Origin: an uncultured Rhodospirillaceae bacterium
Lineage (GTDB): Bacteria; Pseudomonadota; Alphaproteobacteria; CAAGCB01; CAG-977
DNA: 36,907 nucleotides
Assembly: GCA_900553035.1 (NCBI GenBank)
Contig: USCC01000007.1
Span: forward strand, 1 to 36,907
Reading direction: 5' to 3'
The notes under the pieces were generated by a model, which saw only the letters and a list, made by a program, of their open reading frames with translations, was not told where the DNA came from and made no database searches. The translations under genes and the position numbers were made by a program. Shown piece after piece: positions 1 through 8,204 of this stretch (positions are counted from its first letter, which is position 1; every line of letters starts with the position of its first letter).

Positions 1-1
1 C

Positions 2-565
2 GGAGCCTGTGTCGCGTGTACGTCGGATTCTCAGTGTACCGGCGGACAGAAGTGTGTCAGCAATTCCTGTACGGCGGTGGCGTGTGTAACGCAAGCGAAC
101 TGTTCCGTGGGACAGGAGTGTATGAATGGAGGAACGGTGAATGCGTACTGTAAGGCGTGTGGTCAGGGGAGTCAGAATGCGTCTCATTGCAAACAGGGCT
201 CGAACACTTCGACGACGACCTGCAGTGCGGGGTATTACCTGAGCGGCGGTACGTGTAAGCTGTGTGCGTCGGGGACGTATTCTTCGGGCGGTACGGCGAC
301 GTCGTGTAAGTCCTGTACGACGCTTTGGACGACGCTTGGGAGCAATACGTGTACGTCGTGTTCTCAGACGGGTGTGTGCACGGGTTCCAATAGCGGGAGT
401 TCGTCCGGCGGGTCGACTTCCAGCTGTTCCGCTGGAGTCGGGTACATATGCATTAACGGCGTCAAGACGAAATGCAATACGGGCTGTCAGAGTTGTGCGT
501 ATGACTTGAAGTGTCTTGGGTGTTTGCCGGGGTATACGTATCGGCAGGGCAGTATTTGCAGTTAA
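2..565 (+). CDS. Cysteine-rich repeat protein, C-terminal part (5' end outside window)
   Basis: The reading frame is open from base 2 to the TAA at 563-565, so the gene begins left of the window; the GTG at 77 is internal. About 188 residues are visible, with roughly 27 cysteines, mostly in CxxC and CxnC spacings, embedded in Gly/Ser/Thr-rich low-complexity sequence. Several units read like GYY-L-GG-TC--C--GTYS-GG, the pattern of furin-like or TNFR-like cysteine-rich ectodomains. That many cysteines implies an extracytoplasmic, disulfide-bonded protein; the signal peptide would lie outside the window. No catalytic motif is visible. Proteins of this look occur in uncultured gut Alphaproteobacteria, but I cannot name a family. 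A surface or adhesive role is inference. A strong hairpin follows the stop codon. Confidence 0.75.
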   Translation, partial: GACVACTSDSQCTGGQKCVSNSCTAVACVTQANCSVGQECMNGGTVNAYCKACGQGSQNASHCKQGSNTSTTTCSAGYYLSGGTCKLCASGTYSSGGTATSCKSCTTLWTTLGSNTCTSCSQTGVCTGSNSGSSSGGSTSSCSAGVGYICINGVKTKCNTGCQSCAYDLKCLGCLPGYTYRQGSICS

Positions 566-583
566 CCGTTAACTGAGACCCCG

Positions 584-616
584 GCCCTTCCTCTGATAAA
601 AAAGGGGAGGAAGGGC
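584..616. terminator. Hairpin between convergent genes, followed by poly-G tract
   Basis: A perfect 10-bp inverted repeat (584-593 with 607-616) with a 13-nt A-rich loop lies between the cysteine-rich gene and the convergent cytidylyltransferase gene. There is no good U-tract on either strand; on the plus strand it runs instead into ten consecutive Gs (618-627). Probably a bidirectional transcription barrier. Confidence 0.55.
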
Positions 617-645
617 TGGGGGGGGGGATTATTGAATCACAATGC

Positions 646-1353
646 TTACCTCTGGCCGTTTTTCACCTGTTCGGCCATCAGAACGCCCGCAACAAGCAAA
701 TCTGTCGGCGTATCAATGTCATAATACCTTTCCGCCGGCATTTCATACATTACCGTCTGACCGAACAGACGTTTTTTATTCTGCATGAAACCATCCGTCT
801 TCATCACGTACACAGCCCCGGCTTCCAGATATTTAGGCTCGCGTTCCTGACGACGACGGCGTTCGCCTTTGACATGGCCGTCCGGTATTGCCTCGCCGGT
901 CACATCATCCGTTTTCCAGAAATAACCGTAAAACGGCACAACCGCCAAAGCCGTATCGGCATCCGCGTTTTTCAGCGCCCGAACCGTCCCGTCAATGTCC
1001 TGCGCCAGTGTCAGAGGCGTCGAACAGTGCAGAAAAACCGTCAGCTCCGGAAGTTCTTCGCCGTGTTCCTGCATGGTATAAAGCGCATGCAGAAGAACGC
1101 TTTCCGACGTGGCAAAATCGCTGCTGATCTCTTCGGGCCGCATGATGACCTCGGCGCCGTAAGCTTTGGCCGCCAGCGCAATTTCATCGCTGTCCGTCGA
1201 AACAATGACGCGGTCAATCAGATCGGATTTCTTCGCTTCCGCTATGCTCCATGCCAGCATCGGCTTTCCGTAAAGCGGCGCGATATTTTTATGAGGGATG
1301 CCTTTTGAGCCTCCCCGGGCCGGTATAATTGCTGTCGTCTGTCCTGCCGTCAT
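646..1353 (-). CDS. Acylneuraminate/CMP-sugar cytidylyltransferase
   Basis: Predicted to transfer CMP from CTP to a nonulosonic (sialic acid-like) sugar, giving the activated donor for surface glycans. The nucleotide-binding signature IPARGGSKGIPHKNI sits near residues 10-24, followed by the family features STDSDEIA and RPEEIS. At 235 residues it has the usual length of NeuA/PseF-type single-domain enzymes. I chose the ATG at 1353 because an AGGAGG ribosome site precedes it; an upstream ATG at 1395 has none. No other sialic or pseudaminic acid gene is in the window, so the exact sugar (Neu5Ac, Pse, Leg) is unknown. Family assignment is secure, substrate is not. Confidence 0.85.
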   Translation of the reverse strand: MTAGQTTAIIPARGGSKGIPHKNIAPLYGKPMLAWSIAEAKKSDLIDRVIVSTDSDEIALAAKAYGAEVIMRPEEISSDFATSESVLLHALYTMQEHGEELPELTVFLHCSTPLTLAQDIDGTVRALKNADADTALAVVPFYGYFWKTDDVTGEAIPDGHVKGERRRRQEREPKYLEAGAVYVMKTDGFMQNKKRLFGQTVMYEMPAERYYDIDTPTDLLVAGVLMAEQVKNGQR

Positions 1354-1452
1354 AGCTGCTCCCTCCTGTCCCTGAAAATATCCCGTTGAAAACATTATAG
1401 CTTATTTTCGTATTCTTTTGTAAACTTCCTTTGTCACAGGAGAAATGAAATA

Positions 1453-2406
1453 ATGCGTTCTTTTTTCAAAAAGTGGGGCGGGTGGAGTCTGAAGCTTTTG
1501 TTTTCGGCGGTGCTTGTCGGCTTTCTGCTTCAAAAATATGACCTGCGGGCAACGTGGGCGGAAACATCGGAAGTCCGTTCCGGAATGCTGGCTCTTGGAT
1601 GCCTGTTGTGTTTCGGAGTCATTTTCTGCAACGCGTGGCGTTGGTGGCTGTTGATTAAAACCGTGTCGCCCGAGGCCTGCCCCTTCTTCCGCGACATCTT
1701 CGCCGTCAATTATGCAGGGCAGTTCTCAACTCTTTTCCTCCCCATGACCGTTGGCAGTGACGCGGTCAAGGTGGTCTGCCTGAAACGCCTTGGAGCCGCC
1801 CTGACGGAAACCGTCAGCAATGTGACCATTGACCGCCTTTTATCCTATCTGACGCTGGTTTATGCCGCGCTGGTCATGATGCCCTGGGCCTGGGAAACCG
1901 AAGCGCTCCGCATGCCTTTAACCCTTTTTGCCCTTATCGGGTTTCTGGGGACTCTGTTCCTGTTCGCCGTTTCCTTCATCCGGAAAATTCCGGAAGGAAA
2001 GGACGCCGCACCGCTTTGGAAATGGGTTTTGCGCCTTTCTCAGGATCTTCACGCCCTGTTTTCATCACCGGGCAAAGGCATCGCCATTGTCGTCCTCGGC
2101 GTCTTCTCCCATATTCTTTTTTCACTGATGTTTTATGTGCTGGGTCGGGGACTTGGCATTGATATCGGCCTGATGGACTGCCTTGTTTTCATTCCGGCCA
2201 TTGTCCTGATGATCATGCTTCCGATTTCCATTTCCGGATGGGGCGTTCGGGAACAGGCCATGGTGACAGCCTTTGCGCTGACCGGGATGGCGGAACCGCA
2301 AGCTCTGCTCCTGTCCGTCGTCGGTGGAGGCGTCGTCACGCTGATGAGCCTTCCGGGATTGTTTTCGTGGCAGAATCTGAAAAAGAAAGAACCCTCGAAG
2401 TCTTAA
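1453..2406 (+). CDS. Lysylphosphatidylglycerol synthase TM-region (UPF0104) membrane protein
   Basis: A 317-residue polytopic inner-membrane protein with about seven or eight hydrophobic helices, matching the LPG_synthase_TM family (the flippase half of MprF and AglD-like proteins). Visible family features include QLFSTLFLP-like 'GQFSTLFLPMTVGSDAVK' near residue 90 and a C-terminal 'PISISGWGVREQA' loop. No lysyltransferase domain follows, so it is the stand-alone form, often associated with lipid or polyisoprenoid-linked sugar translocation. It is divergent from the cytidylyltransferase (about 100 bp between starts), which would suit a shared role in surface glycan biogenesis, but that link is inference. 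Confidence 0.8.
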   Translation: MRSFFKKWGGWSLKLLFSAVLVGFLLQKYDLRATWAETSEVRSGMLALGCLLCFGVIFCNAWRWWLLIKTVSPEACPFFRDIFAVNYAGQFSTLFLPMTVGSDAVKVVCLKRLGAALTETVSNVTIDRLLSYLTLVYAALVMMPWAWETEALRMPLTLFALIGFLGTLFLFAVSFIRKIPEGKDAAPLWKWVLRLSQDLHALFSSPGKGIAIVVLGVFSHILFSLMFYVLGRGLGIDIGLMDCLVFIPAIVLMIMLPISISGWGVREQAMVTAFALTGMAEPQALLLSVVGGGVVTLMSLPGLFSWQNLKKKEPSKS

Positions 2407-2430
2407 AAAACGCCGCCGTTTTTCTTTTTT
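2406..2430 (+). terminator. Intrinsic terminator of the UPF0104 gene
   Basis: A 7-bp stem (2406-2412 with 2417-2423) with a 4-nt loop is followed by a T-rich run. It starts at the stop codon of the upstream gene. Confidence 0.65.
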
Positions 2431-2599
2431 ATTTTCGATTGAAAAATATTATGTTACGTTTGCTTTTAAATAATTAAATACAAGAGTAAGCCATGCCTCT
2501 TTATTTTTAAATACGCATATAAAAAATAAAGAGATGCATATTTTATACAATGTTTCCGGAAAAACCGACCCGTTTTTCCGTAAAGAAAGGAAATTTCAG

Positions 2600-3205
2600 A
2601 TGTCTCCTTCAAAAAAACTGCTCTATGCCTCTCTTTTTATCCTTACGGCCTGTGGGACGATGTTCACCGGGACAATACATAACGTCAGCATTATTTCCAA
2701 CGTGCGCGGCGCCGACGTTTTCATGAACGGACGCCTCCAATGCCAGACACCGTGTTCAATCGCCTTGAAAAAACGTATTTCCGAGTACGTTTTTGAAGTA
2801 AAAAAAGACGGTTATCAGACGGCGAAAATCCAGCTGCCGTCAAGCATAAACCTTGTGACGGTGGCGAATACCTCCAACCTGTCAACGGGGGGAACAACGG
2901 ATTTGTCGACCGGCGGATTCTGGGTTTACAACCGGGAAATTCTTTTCACCGTTATGGAACGTGAAAACCCGACGGCCGCAGATAAGAAACAGACCGCAAT
3001 CCTGAATTATGCCTTCCAGAACTATGATTTCATCTGGAGCGAAGTCTTTTCAAAAACGGCGGGCGAATATGTCACAACCCTTTCCAAAATGACGGGACTG
3101 ACGAACAGCCAAATTTTCCGCCTGGCGGAAAAGGATGAAATGCCGATTGAACCCGATGTTTTTGCTTTGAACGTCCTGAAAGCTTCACAGGCCGGACGGA
3201 AATAA
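2600..3205 (+). CDS. PEGA-domain lipoprotein
   Basis: A 201-residue putative lipoprotein. The N-terminus has a positively charged start, a short hydrophobic stretch and the lipobox LTAC with Cys near residue 18. Residues about 30-80 form a PEGA domain ('ADVFMNGRLQCQTPC' and 'FEVKKDGYQTAKIQL'), a beta-rich module found in surface-layer and cell-envelope proteins. The rest has no recognisable domain but includes a Thr/Ser/Gly-rich 'STGGTTDLSTGG' stretch. The ATG at 2600 is preceded by GAAAGG; the in-frame ATG at 2534 would bury the signal peptide. Role unknown. Confidence 0.75.
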   Translation: MSPSKKLLYASLFILTACGTMFTGTIHNVSIISNVRGADVFMNGRLQCQTPCSIALKKRISEYVFEVKKDGYQTAKIQLPSSINLVTVANTSNLSTGGTTDLSTGGFWVYNREILFTVMERENPTAADKKQTAILNYAFQNYDFIWSEVFSKTAGEYVTTLSKMTGLTNSQIFRLAEKDEMPIEPDVFALNVLKASQAGRK

Positions 3206-3207
3206 AG

Positions 3208-3230
3208 AAGCGGGCTTCAGCTTGCTTTTT
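3208..3230 (+). terminator. Weak intrinsic terminator after the PEGA lipoprotein
   Basis: An imperfect stem with two G-U pairs is followed by a run of six Ts and overlaps the 3' end of convergent motB. Confidence 0.4.
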
Positions 3231-4144
3231 TACTTCCCGGCGTCCCTGGCAGGTGCCTGCGCGGCACGCATGGCTTCCAAAGCCGCTTTCCGTGCTTCGC
3301 GTATGGCTTCGTCCCGGAAGGACGACAGAAGCGTCATGCTGATGCGCCGGTTCTGCGGCGCCTCGGGATTGTCCAGTACATACGGCTTCATGGACGCCTG
3401 CCCCGCCACACGGACGATGTGCGCTTCGTCAATGCCGAGGCTGATCATCCGACGGCGGAACGCCAGCGCCCGGTCCGCGGAAAGCTCCCAGTTGGAATAA
3501 CCGTTCCTGGTCGTGAACGGCACAGCGTCCGTGTGTCCTTCAATGGCGATTTCCTGCGGCATCTGGCGCAGGACTTTGGCCAGAAGGACGGTCAGCCGCC
3601 GTCCGTTCGGAGTCAGGACATCCGATCCCGAAGTAAAAACCGACTGGTTCGCCTGGTCAATCAGCTGAATATTCAACCCTTCTTCCGTTTTTGTAATCAC
3701 CAGATTATCCCGAAGCTCCAGAAGCTCGGGATCCGAAGCGATCGCCTCCTCCAGTGCGATTTTAGCCCGGTCGAACAGTTCCTGTTCCTTGTTGGCCAGA
3801 TATTTCTGCTTTTTATCGGACAGGTCGGGCATGACGCGGCTGCCGTCAAAACCGACGAACGGCGAAGAGACGGGAACCTGTCCGGTCGCCTCGATAACAC
3901 CGGGCAGAATCGTTTCGCCTCCGGAATTTGAAGAATTTATCACCTCGCCCGTTGAAAAATAATAGGCGATCGCCTCCTTCTGTTCCTGTGAAGCGGCATT
4001 CAGCAGCCACATCAAAAGGAAAAAGGCCATCATCGCGGTCACGAAATCAGCGTATGCGACTTTCCACGCGCCGCCGTGGTGGCCGTCATGGCCTCCTTTT
4101 TTAACGCGTTTGATAACAATCAGGGGACGTTTTTCATCTGCCAT
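3230..4144 (-). CDS. motB: Flagellar stator protein MotB
   Basis: Stator subunit that, with MotA, conducts protons and anchors the torque generator to peptidoglycan. Of 304 residues, the short cytoplasmic N-terminus is followed by one membrane helix at about 27-50 carrying the proton-binding Asp33 in 'AYADFVTAMMAFFLL', the MotB hallmark. Residues about 160-285 form an OmpA/MotB peptidoglycan-binding domain ('EGHTDAVPF', 'NWELSADRA', 'NRRISM'). A Gly/His-rich 'KKGGHDGHHGG' stretch precedes the helix. It is second in an operon, 12 bp after motA. No other flagellar genes are in the window, so the main flagellar cluster must be elsewhere. A Lys/Arg/Ala-rich tail ends the protein. Confidence 0.95.
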   Translation of the reverse strand: MADEKRPLIVIKRVKKGGHDGHHGGAWKVAYADFVTAMMAFFLLMWLLNAASQEQKEAIAYYFSTGEVINSSNSGGETILPGVIEATGQVPVSSPFVGFDGSRVMPDLSDKKQKYLANKEQELFDRAKIALEEAIASDPELLELRDNLVITKTEEGLNIQLIDQANQSVFTSGSDVLTPNGRRLTVLLAKVLRQMPQEIAIEGHTDAVPFTTRNGYSNWELSADRALAFRRRMISLGIDEAHIVRVAGQASMKPYVLDNPEAPQNRRISMTLLSSFRDEAIREARKAALEAMRAAQAPARDAGK

Positions 4145-4156
4145 TGCATGCCCCGT

Positions 4157-5008
4157 TTACAGCGCCTGACACATCTGGTCGACTTCGGCGAATGTCGGAC
4201 GGACGTGCGGCGGCAGGGTCTTCCGGGCGAATTCGACGGACACCTGAGGCGCATATCCCTGAATGTGCCCCATCAGGCCGGCCTTGATCAGTCGCAGGTA
4301 TTCCAGTTCCGGATTCAGCGTGTTCGCCACGGCCGACGCCAGAGGGCCGACAAAACCATACGACAGCAGAATACCGAAAAACGTTCCGACAAGCGCCGCG
4401 CCGATCAGGTTTCCGAGGACTTCCGGCGGTTCTGTAATCGCGCCCATCGTATGAATGACCCCCAGCACCGCCGCCACGATGCCCAGACCGGGCGTCGCAT
4501 CCGCCACACGGGTCAGCCCCGCGGACAGGGCGTCCTTTTCATGCTGGATGCCTTCGATTTCCTCGTCAACGACGGCCTCGACCTCGTGCGGAGCCGGAGA
4601 ACCGAACGTCAGAAGCCGCATGTAGCCGCACATGAAGTCCATGGCTTCGTGGTCTTTGGTAATTGTCGGGAACTGTTTGAAAATATCACTGTTTTCAGGT
4701 TTGTCCACGTGTGCTTCCAGCATCATGTTGCCTTTGGATTTTGCCAGCCTGAAAAACGAATACATCATCGCGAGCGCTTCAGAGAAGCTTTTCTTGTTAT
4801 AGCGCGGCGGCAGAAAAACACGGGGCAGAACTTTAAAAGTCTTGAAAACAACAGCAGGCGGGTTCGCGATCAGGAAGGACCCCAGCGCCGCGCCGCCGAT
4901 AATCAGAAATTCGCCGGGCTGCCACAGAATGGAAAAATGGCCGCCGCCCCACAAATAACCGCCGGCGACGCTGCAAATGACAACAAGCAGGCCTATCAAA
5001 GGAAACAT
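4157..5008 (-). CDS. motA: Flagellar stator protein MotA
   Basis: Inner-membrane stator subunit that interacts with the flagellar rotor. The 283-residue protein has two N-terminal helices ('MFPLIGLLVVICSVAGGYLWGG' and 'GEFLIIGGAALGSFLIA'), a large cytoplasmic loop, and two C-terminal helices including 'DATPGLGIVAAVLGVIHTM' with the conserved proline of the proton path. I prefer the ATG at 5008 because a GGGGAG ribosome site lies upstream; a TTG at 5026 would put that site inside the gene. It is transcribed ahead of motB and divergent from tldD, with about 140 bp between starts. Confidence 0.95.
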   Translation of the reverse strand: MFPLIGLLVVICSVAGGYLWGGGHFSILWQPGEFLIIGGAALGSFLIANPPAVVFKTFKVLPRVFLPPRYNKKSFSEALAMMYSFFRLAKSKGNMMLEAHVDKPENSDIFKQFPTITKDHEAMDFMCGYMRLLTFGSPAPHEVEAVVDEEIEGIQHEKDALSAGLTRVADATPGLGIVAAVLGVIHTMGAITEPPEVLGNLIGAALVGTFFGILLSYGFVGPLASAVANTLNPELEYLRLIKAGLMGHIQGYAPQVSVEFARKTLPPHVRPTFAEVDQMCQAL

Positions 5009-5147
5009 TTCAGGACTTCTCCCCAAAAATCAATATGTGTTCTACGTCACAACAATGTAGCATCTTTGTCATGAAACAAAAGCTTTTTTTATTTTGCAGG
5101 GAAACGGGTTTCGTTCTACTCTGGAAGCAGCAGAAAAAGGAATTCCA

Positions 5148-6566
5148 ATGAACGCATTACAGAAAACGGACGCTTTGTTCTTTCAGAATCTTGACCGGGA
5201 AAACGCCCTCGGGACGGTGCGAGAGGCTCTGAGCGGCTTTGACGACGGGGAGCTGTTTCTGGAATACGAGTTTTCAGAGCACCTTGTGCTGGACGACGGG
5301 CGGATAAAGAGCGCCGGGTTTGATGCGGTGTCGGGCTTCGGCCTGCGCGCGATCAGCGGAGAAACCTATGCCTATGCCCTTTCCAACGACATCTCTGATA
5401 AGTCCCTGAAACGCGCGGCCGAAAGCGTCCGCCCGGTCAGACAGGAGTCTCATCCGCTTTACGCGCCGGTTCCGGGACAGGCCTCTCCTTTGTATACCGA
5501 CGCCAATCCGCTGGCTCTGCTTCCCTTTGATTCCAAAGTGGCTCTGATGGAGAAAATTGATGCCTACGCACGCTCCAGAGACCCCAGAATATCACAAGTT
5601 TCCGCATCTCTTGGAGGATCATGGCAGGCCGTCCGCATTATCCGCCCGGATGGACGTGAAACGGCGGATATCCGCCCGCTTGTCAGCCTGCGCGTCAGCA
5701 TCGTCGTCCGCGACGGCGACCGTATGGAAAGCGGATCCTACGGAATGGGCGGCCGATATGAATACACTTTGCTTTTTGAAGAAAAGACATGGAAACACGC
5801 CGTTGATGAAGCCCTGCGGCAGGCGCTTGTCAACCTGTCTTCCATCACGGCGCCGGCCGGTGAAATGCCTGTTGTCCTCAGCTCGGGATGGTGCAGCGTC
5901 CTGCTTCATGAAGCTGTCGGGCACGGATTGGAAGGCGACTTCAACCGCAAGGGAACCTCGGTTTTCACAGGTAAAATCGGCGAACAGGTCACGGCTCGGG
6001 GCATTACAATCGTGGATGACGGCACCCTTCCGGATCGCCGGGGATCAATCACTGTGGACGACGAAGGCACCCCGTCACAAAGGACGGTTCTGATTGAAGA
6101 CGGCATTCTGAAAGGTTATATGCAGGACCGGATGAACGCCCGCCTGACCGGAACAACGCCGACCGGGAACGGACGGCGGGAATCCTTTGCTTCTGCTCCG
6201 CTGGTCCGCATGACGAATACATTCATGCTTAACGGTGACAAAACGCCGGAAGAACTGATTGCGTCCGTGGACAAAGGCGTTTACGCGGCGTCCTTCCACG
6301 GCGGACAGGTGGACATCACGTCCGGTAAATTCGTGTTTACGTCGGCGGAAGCCTATCTGATTGAAAAAGGAAAAATCACGGCTCCGATCAAAGACGCTAC
6401 CCTTATCGGCAGCGGCATTGACGTTATGAACGCCATTGACATGATTGCGGACGACAGCTGTCTGGATGAAGGAACCGGCATGTGCGGCAAAGGCGGACAG
6501 GGCGTTCCCGTCGGCGTCGGCCAGCCCTCTGTCCGCATTTCCAAAATCACTGTCGGCGGCGGCTAG
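5148..6566 (+). CDS. tldD: Metalloprotease TldD
   Basis: TldD forms a heterodimeric zinc protease with TldE/PmbA that trims peptides, for example microcin and CcdA in E. coli. The 472-residue protein has the zinc motif HEAVGH at about 254-259 (HExxxH) and a normal family length. The ATG at 5148 is preceded by AAAAGG; a TTG at 5094 is a weaker candidate. No tldE/pmbA is visible in the window. The 3' end is followed within about 60 bp by a decayed IS200 element. Confidence 0.93.
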   Translation: MNALQKTDALFFQNLDRENALGTVREALSGFDDGELFLEYEFSEHLVLDDGRIKSAGFDAVSGFGLRAISGETYAYALSNDISDKSLKRAAESVRPVRQESHPLYAPVPGQASPLYTDANPLALLPFDSKVALMEKIDAYARSRDPRISQVSASLGGSWQAVRIIRPDGRETADIRPLVSLRVSIVVRDGDRMESGSYGMGGRYEYTLLFEEKTWKHAVDEALRQALVNLSSITAPAGEMPVVLSSGWCSVLLHEAVGHGLEGDFNRKGTSVFTGKIGEQVTARGITIVDDGTLPDRRGSITVDDEGTPSQRTVLIEDGILKGYMQDRMNARLTGTTPTGNGRRESFASAPLVRMTNTFMLNGDKTPEELIASVDKGVYAASFHGGQVDITSGKFVFTSAEAYLIEKGKITAPIKDATLIGSGIDVMNAIDMIADDSCLDEGTGMCGKGGQGVPVGVGQPSVRISKITVGGG

Positions 6567-6587
6567 CGCTTTTTTCTTCACACGACG

Positions 6588-7225
6588 GGCGTAGCCCTCA
6601 GGTTACTGGCGACGCCTAAACGACGTTCAGCGGTCTCTGGCAGGTGCATTTCGTTTCTTGTCCCCCGTAAACGGGTCGGACAGGTCTAATGTCAGTCGAT
6701 CCGACGAAGCATCTTCTTTCAACTGATTTTGTATGTATTCTGCAATCTTATGGGCGTTCTTACCTGCGGTATCCGCATAGTATCCCTTGCTCCAGAATTC
6801 TCTGTTGCGATACTTGAACTTTATATTACTCCTCTGCTCGTAAACCATCAAACGGCTCTTCCCTTTTTGAAAACCCGCACAACTCGTCACACTCATCTTC
6901 GGCGGTATCTCGACCTGCATATGTACATATGATCCGGGCATACTTCCGCTTCTATTATCGTTATCCCTTTCCAGCCAACTCTCTGAGTATTTTCCCTATC
7001 TCGCAGCGCTTTTCCCCATAGAAGACTTTGCGGCGATATTTTGGTGCAAAAACTATATGATATTTGCAGTTCCATGCCGTATGTGACAATGTCTTGAAAG
7101 CGTTCATATTTAACTCCTCAGTCTCGGTTGCACTTGCCAGACCGCCATTTGAGTTTACCTAAGGCGTTTTTTGCGTATCGCCATAAGCTTTTCGGAACCA
7201 CCTGCCTGGCACGTAGTTTACCGGT
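6588..7225 (-). mobile_element. Decayed IS200/IS605-family element (boundaries approximate)
   Basis: The broken tnpA is flanked by short hairpin-prone sequences (for example 6587-6597 on the left), as expected for single-strand-transposing IS200 elements, which lack terminal inverted repeats. It sits between the 3' end of tldD and the terminator of the leucine-rich-repeat gene. Exact ends cannot be fixed by eye. Confidence 0.5.
6627..7107 (-). pseudogene. tnpA: IS200-type TnpA transposase, frameshifted
   Basis: Three pieces in different frames rebuild a Y1/HUH single-strand transposase. From ATG 7107 the protein reads MNAFKTLSHTAWNCKYHIVF and continues through PKYRRKVFYGEK to about 6964, where it hits a stop. 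A second frame carries GITIIEAEVCPDH (about 6962-6923). A third reads VHMQVEIPPKMSV, then FWSKGYY with the catalytic tyrosine region, ending at 6627. The frameshifts fall after 'AGKG' and inside the HUH metal-binding motif, where two extra bases split DH from VHM. The enzyme therefore cannot be made intact. The total length, about 160 codons, matches IS200 TnpA. No TnpB-like gene is attached. Confidence 0.85.
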
Positions 7226-7257
7226 TACAAAAAAACGCGCCGTAAAAGGCGCGTTTT
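7226..7257 (-). terminator. Intrinsic terminator of the leucine-rich-repeat gene
   Basis: A perfect 10-bp stem (7232-7241 with 7248-7257) with a 6-nt loop runs into a T-tract on the minus strand, 20 bp after the stop codon at 7278. Confidence 0.8.
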
Positions 7258-7277
7258 CATATGTTTCGCAAAAAAGA

Positions 7278-8045
7278 TCAGATTTCAAATCCGGCATATT
7301 CCTTCAGCGTCGCCTTGTTCCTTAAAGCAGCGACCAAAGCGGCGGCACCGCTCGGCGAAAAAGGATTCCCCGACACGTCCACCTTTTCGATGGCTTCACT
7401 TTTTGACAGAGCGTCAGCGATGGCGTACATGCCTTCGTCTTCAATCTGGTTTCCGGCCACGATGAAAACGTTCAGTTTCGGCGACTGTCCGACAGCCTCG
7501 GCCAGAGCCTTAGCTCCCTTATTTCCGATCCGGTTCTGGTTCAGGCGGATACTGCGGATGGCATTGGCCGCCTCAGAAGCGGTTTCTTTCGCCAGCTCTT
7601 CGCCGCTGGAATTTTTAGCCTTGTAGGCTTCCTGGTTTTTCTTCTTTACGATTCCCTCTGCCAGGGCTTCGGCCCCTTCATCGCCGATATCCGCATTTTT
7701 AAAGAAGAAGTCCCGTAAAAAAGGATGTTTCGCATACATTTCAGCGAAAATCTTTGCATATTTATCCCCCATTTTCGTGTTCTGCAACGTCAGCTTCAGG
7801 GGATCGCACACATTACTTTCGGCAATCGAGTCGAACAGCATCTGGATTTCATCTTCCTTTTCAATATCGCTTAAGAAGATATTGGACGCCCGGCGGCTTT
7901 CCTTAATCGCGCGGCACAGGGCGGCATACTGTTCATCGCTGAAATCACGGCGGCTGACAGCCAGAGCGGCCGTCTTGTTGTCGGCGATTTCCTGAATGAC
8001 GTCATCAACCGTTTTCCCGTCGTTTACCTGTTCAAAAAAAGACAT
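7278..8045 (-). CDS. Leucine-rich-repeat (ribonuclease-inhibitor-like) protein
   Basis: A 255-residue protein with no signal peptide or membrane segment, so probably cytoplasmic or exported by a non-Sec route. Residues about 80-255 contain RNI-type LRR units: 'NADIGDEGAEALAEGI', 'NRIGNKGAKALAEAV', 'NQIEDEGMYAIADAL' and 'NPFSPSGAAALVAAL', each with the N-x-I-x-x-x-G-x-x-x-L-A pattern. The N-terminal 80 residues are helical and unassigned. The ATG at 8045 is preceded by GAAGG and gives a sensible N-terminus; an ATG at 8150 lies 35 codons upstream. RNI-type LRR proteins mediate protein binding; in host-associated bacteria some are effectors, but nothing here shows secretion. Confidence 0.75.
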   Translation of the reverse strand: MSFFEQVNDGKTVDDVIQEIADNKTAALAVSRRDFSDEQYAALCRAIKESRRASNIFLSDIEKEDEIQMLFDSIAESNVCDPLKLTLQNTKMGDKYAKIFAEMYAKHPFLRDFFFKNADIGDEGAEALAEGIVKKKNQEAYKAKNSSGEELAKETASEAANAIRSIRLNQNRIGNKGAKALAEAVGQSPKLNVFIVAGNQIEDEGMYAIADALSKSEAIEKVDVSGNPFSPSGAAALVAALRNKATLKEYAGFEI

Positions 8046-8155
8046 TTTCGAATCCTTCAAGTTAAATGCGTTATACCCGGATATGATACCAAAAAACGAC
8101 CGGACGGGAGAATTGTTTTTTCCCCCGAGGCAACAATAAATTTCTTGCATTCTGC

Positions 8156-8190
8156 GAAAAAGCCGCCCGACACAAAAGAGCGGCTTTTTC
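8156..8190 (-). terminator. Intrinsic terminator of the alcohol dehydrogenase gene
   Basis: A perfect 11-bp stem (8156-8166 with 8180-8190) ends in T-rich sequence on the minus strand, 15 bp after the stop codon at 8205. Confidence 0.75.
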
Positions 8191-8204
8191 CCTTTGAATC
8201 CGGA

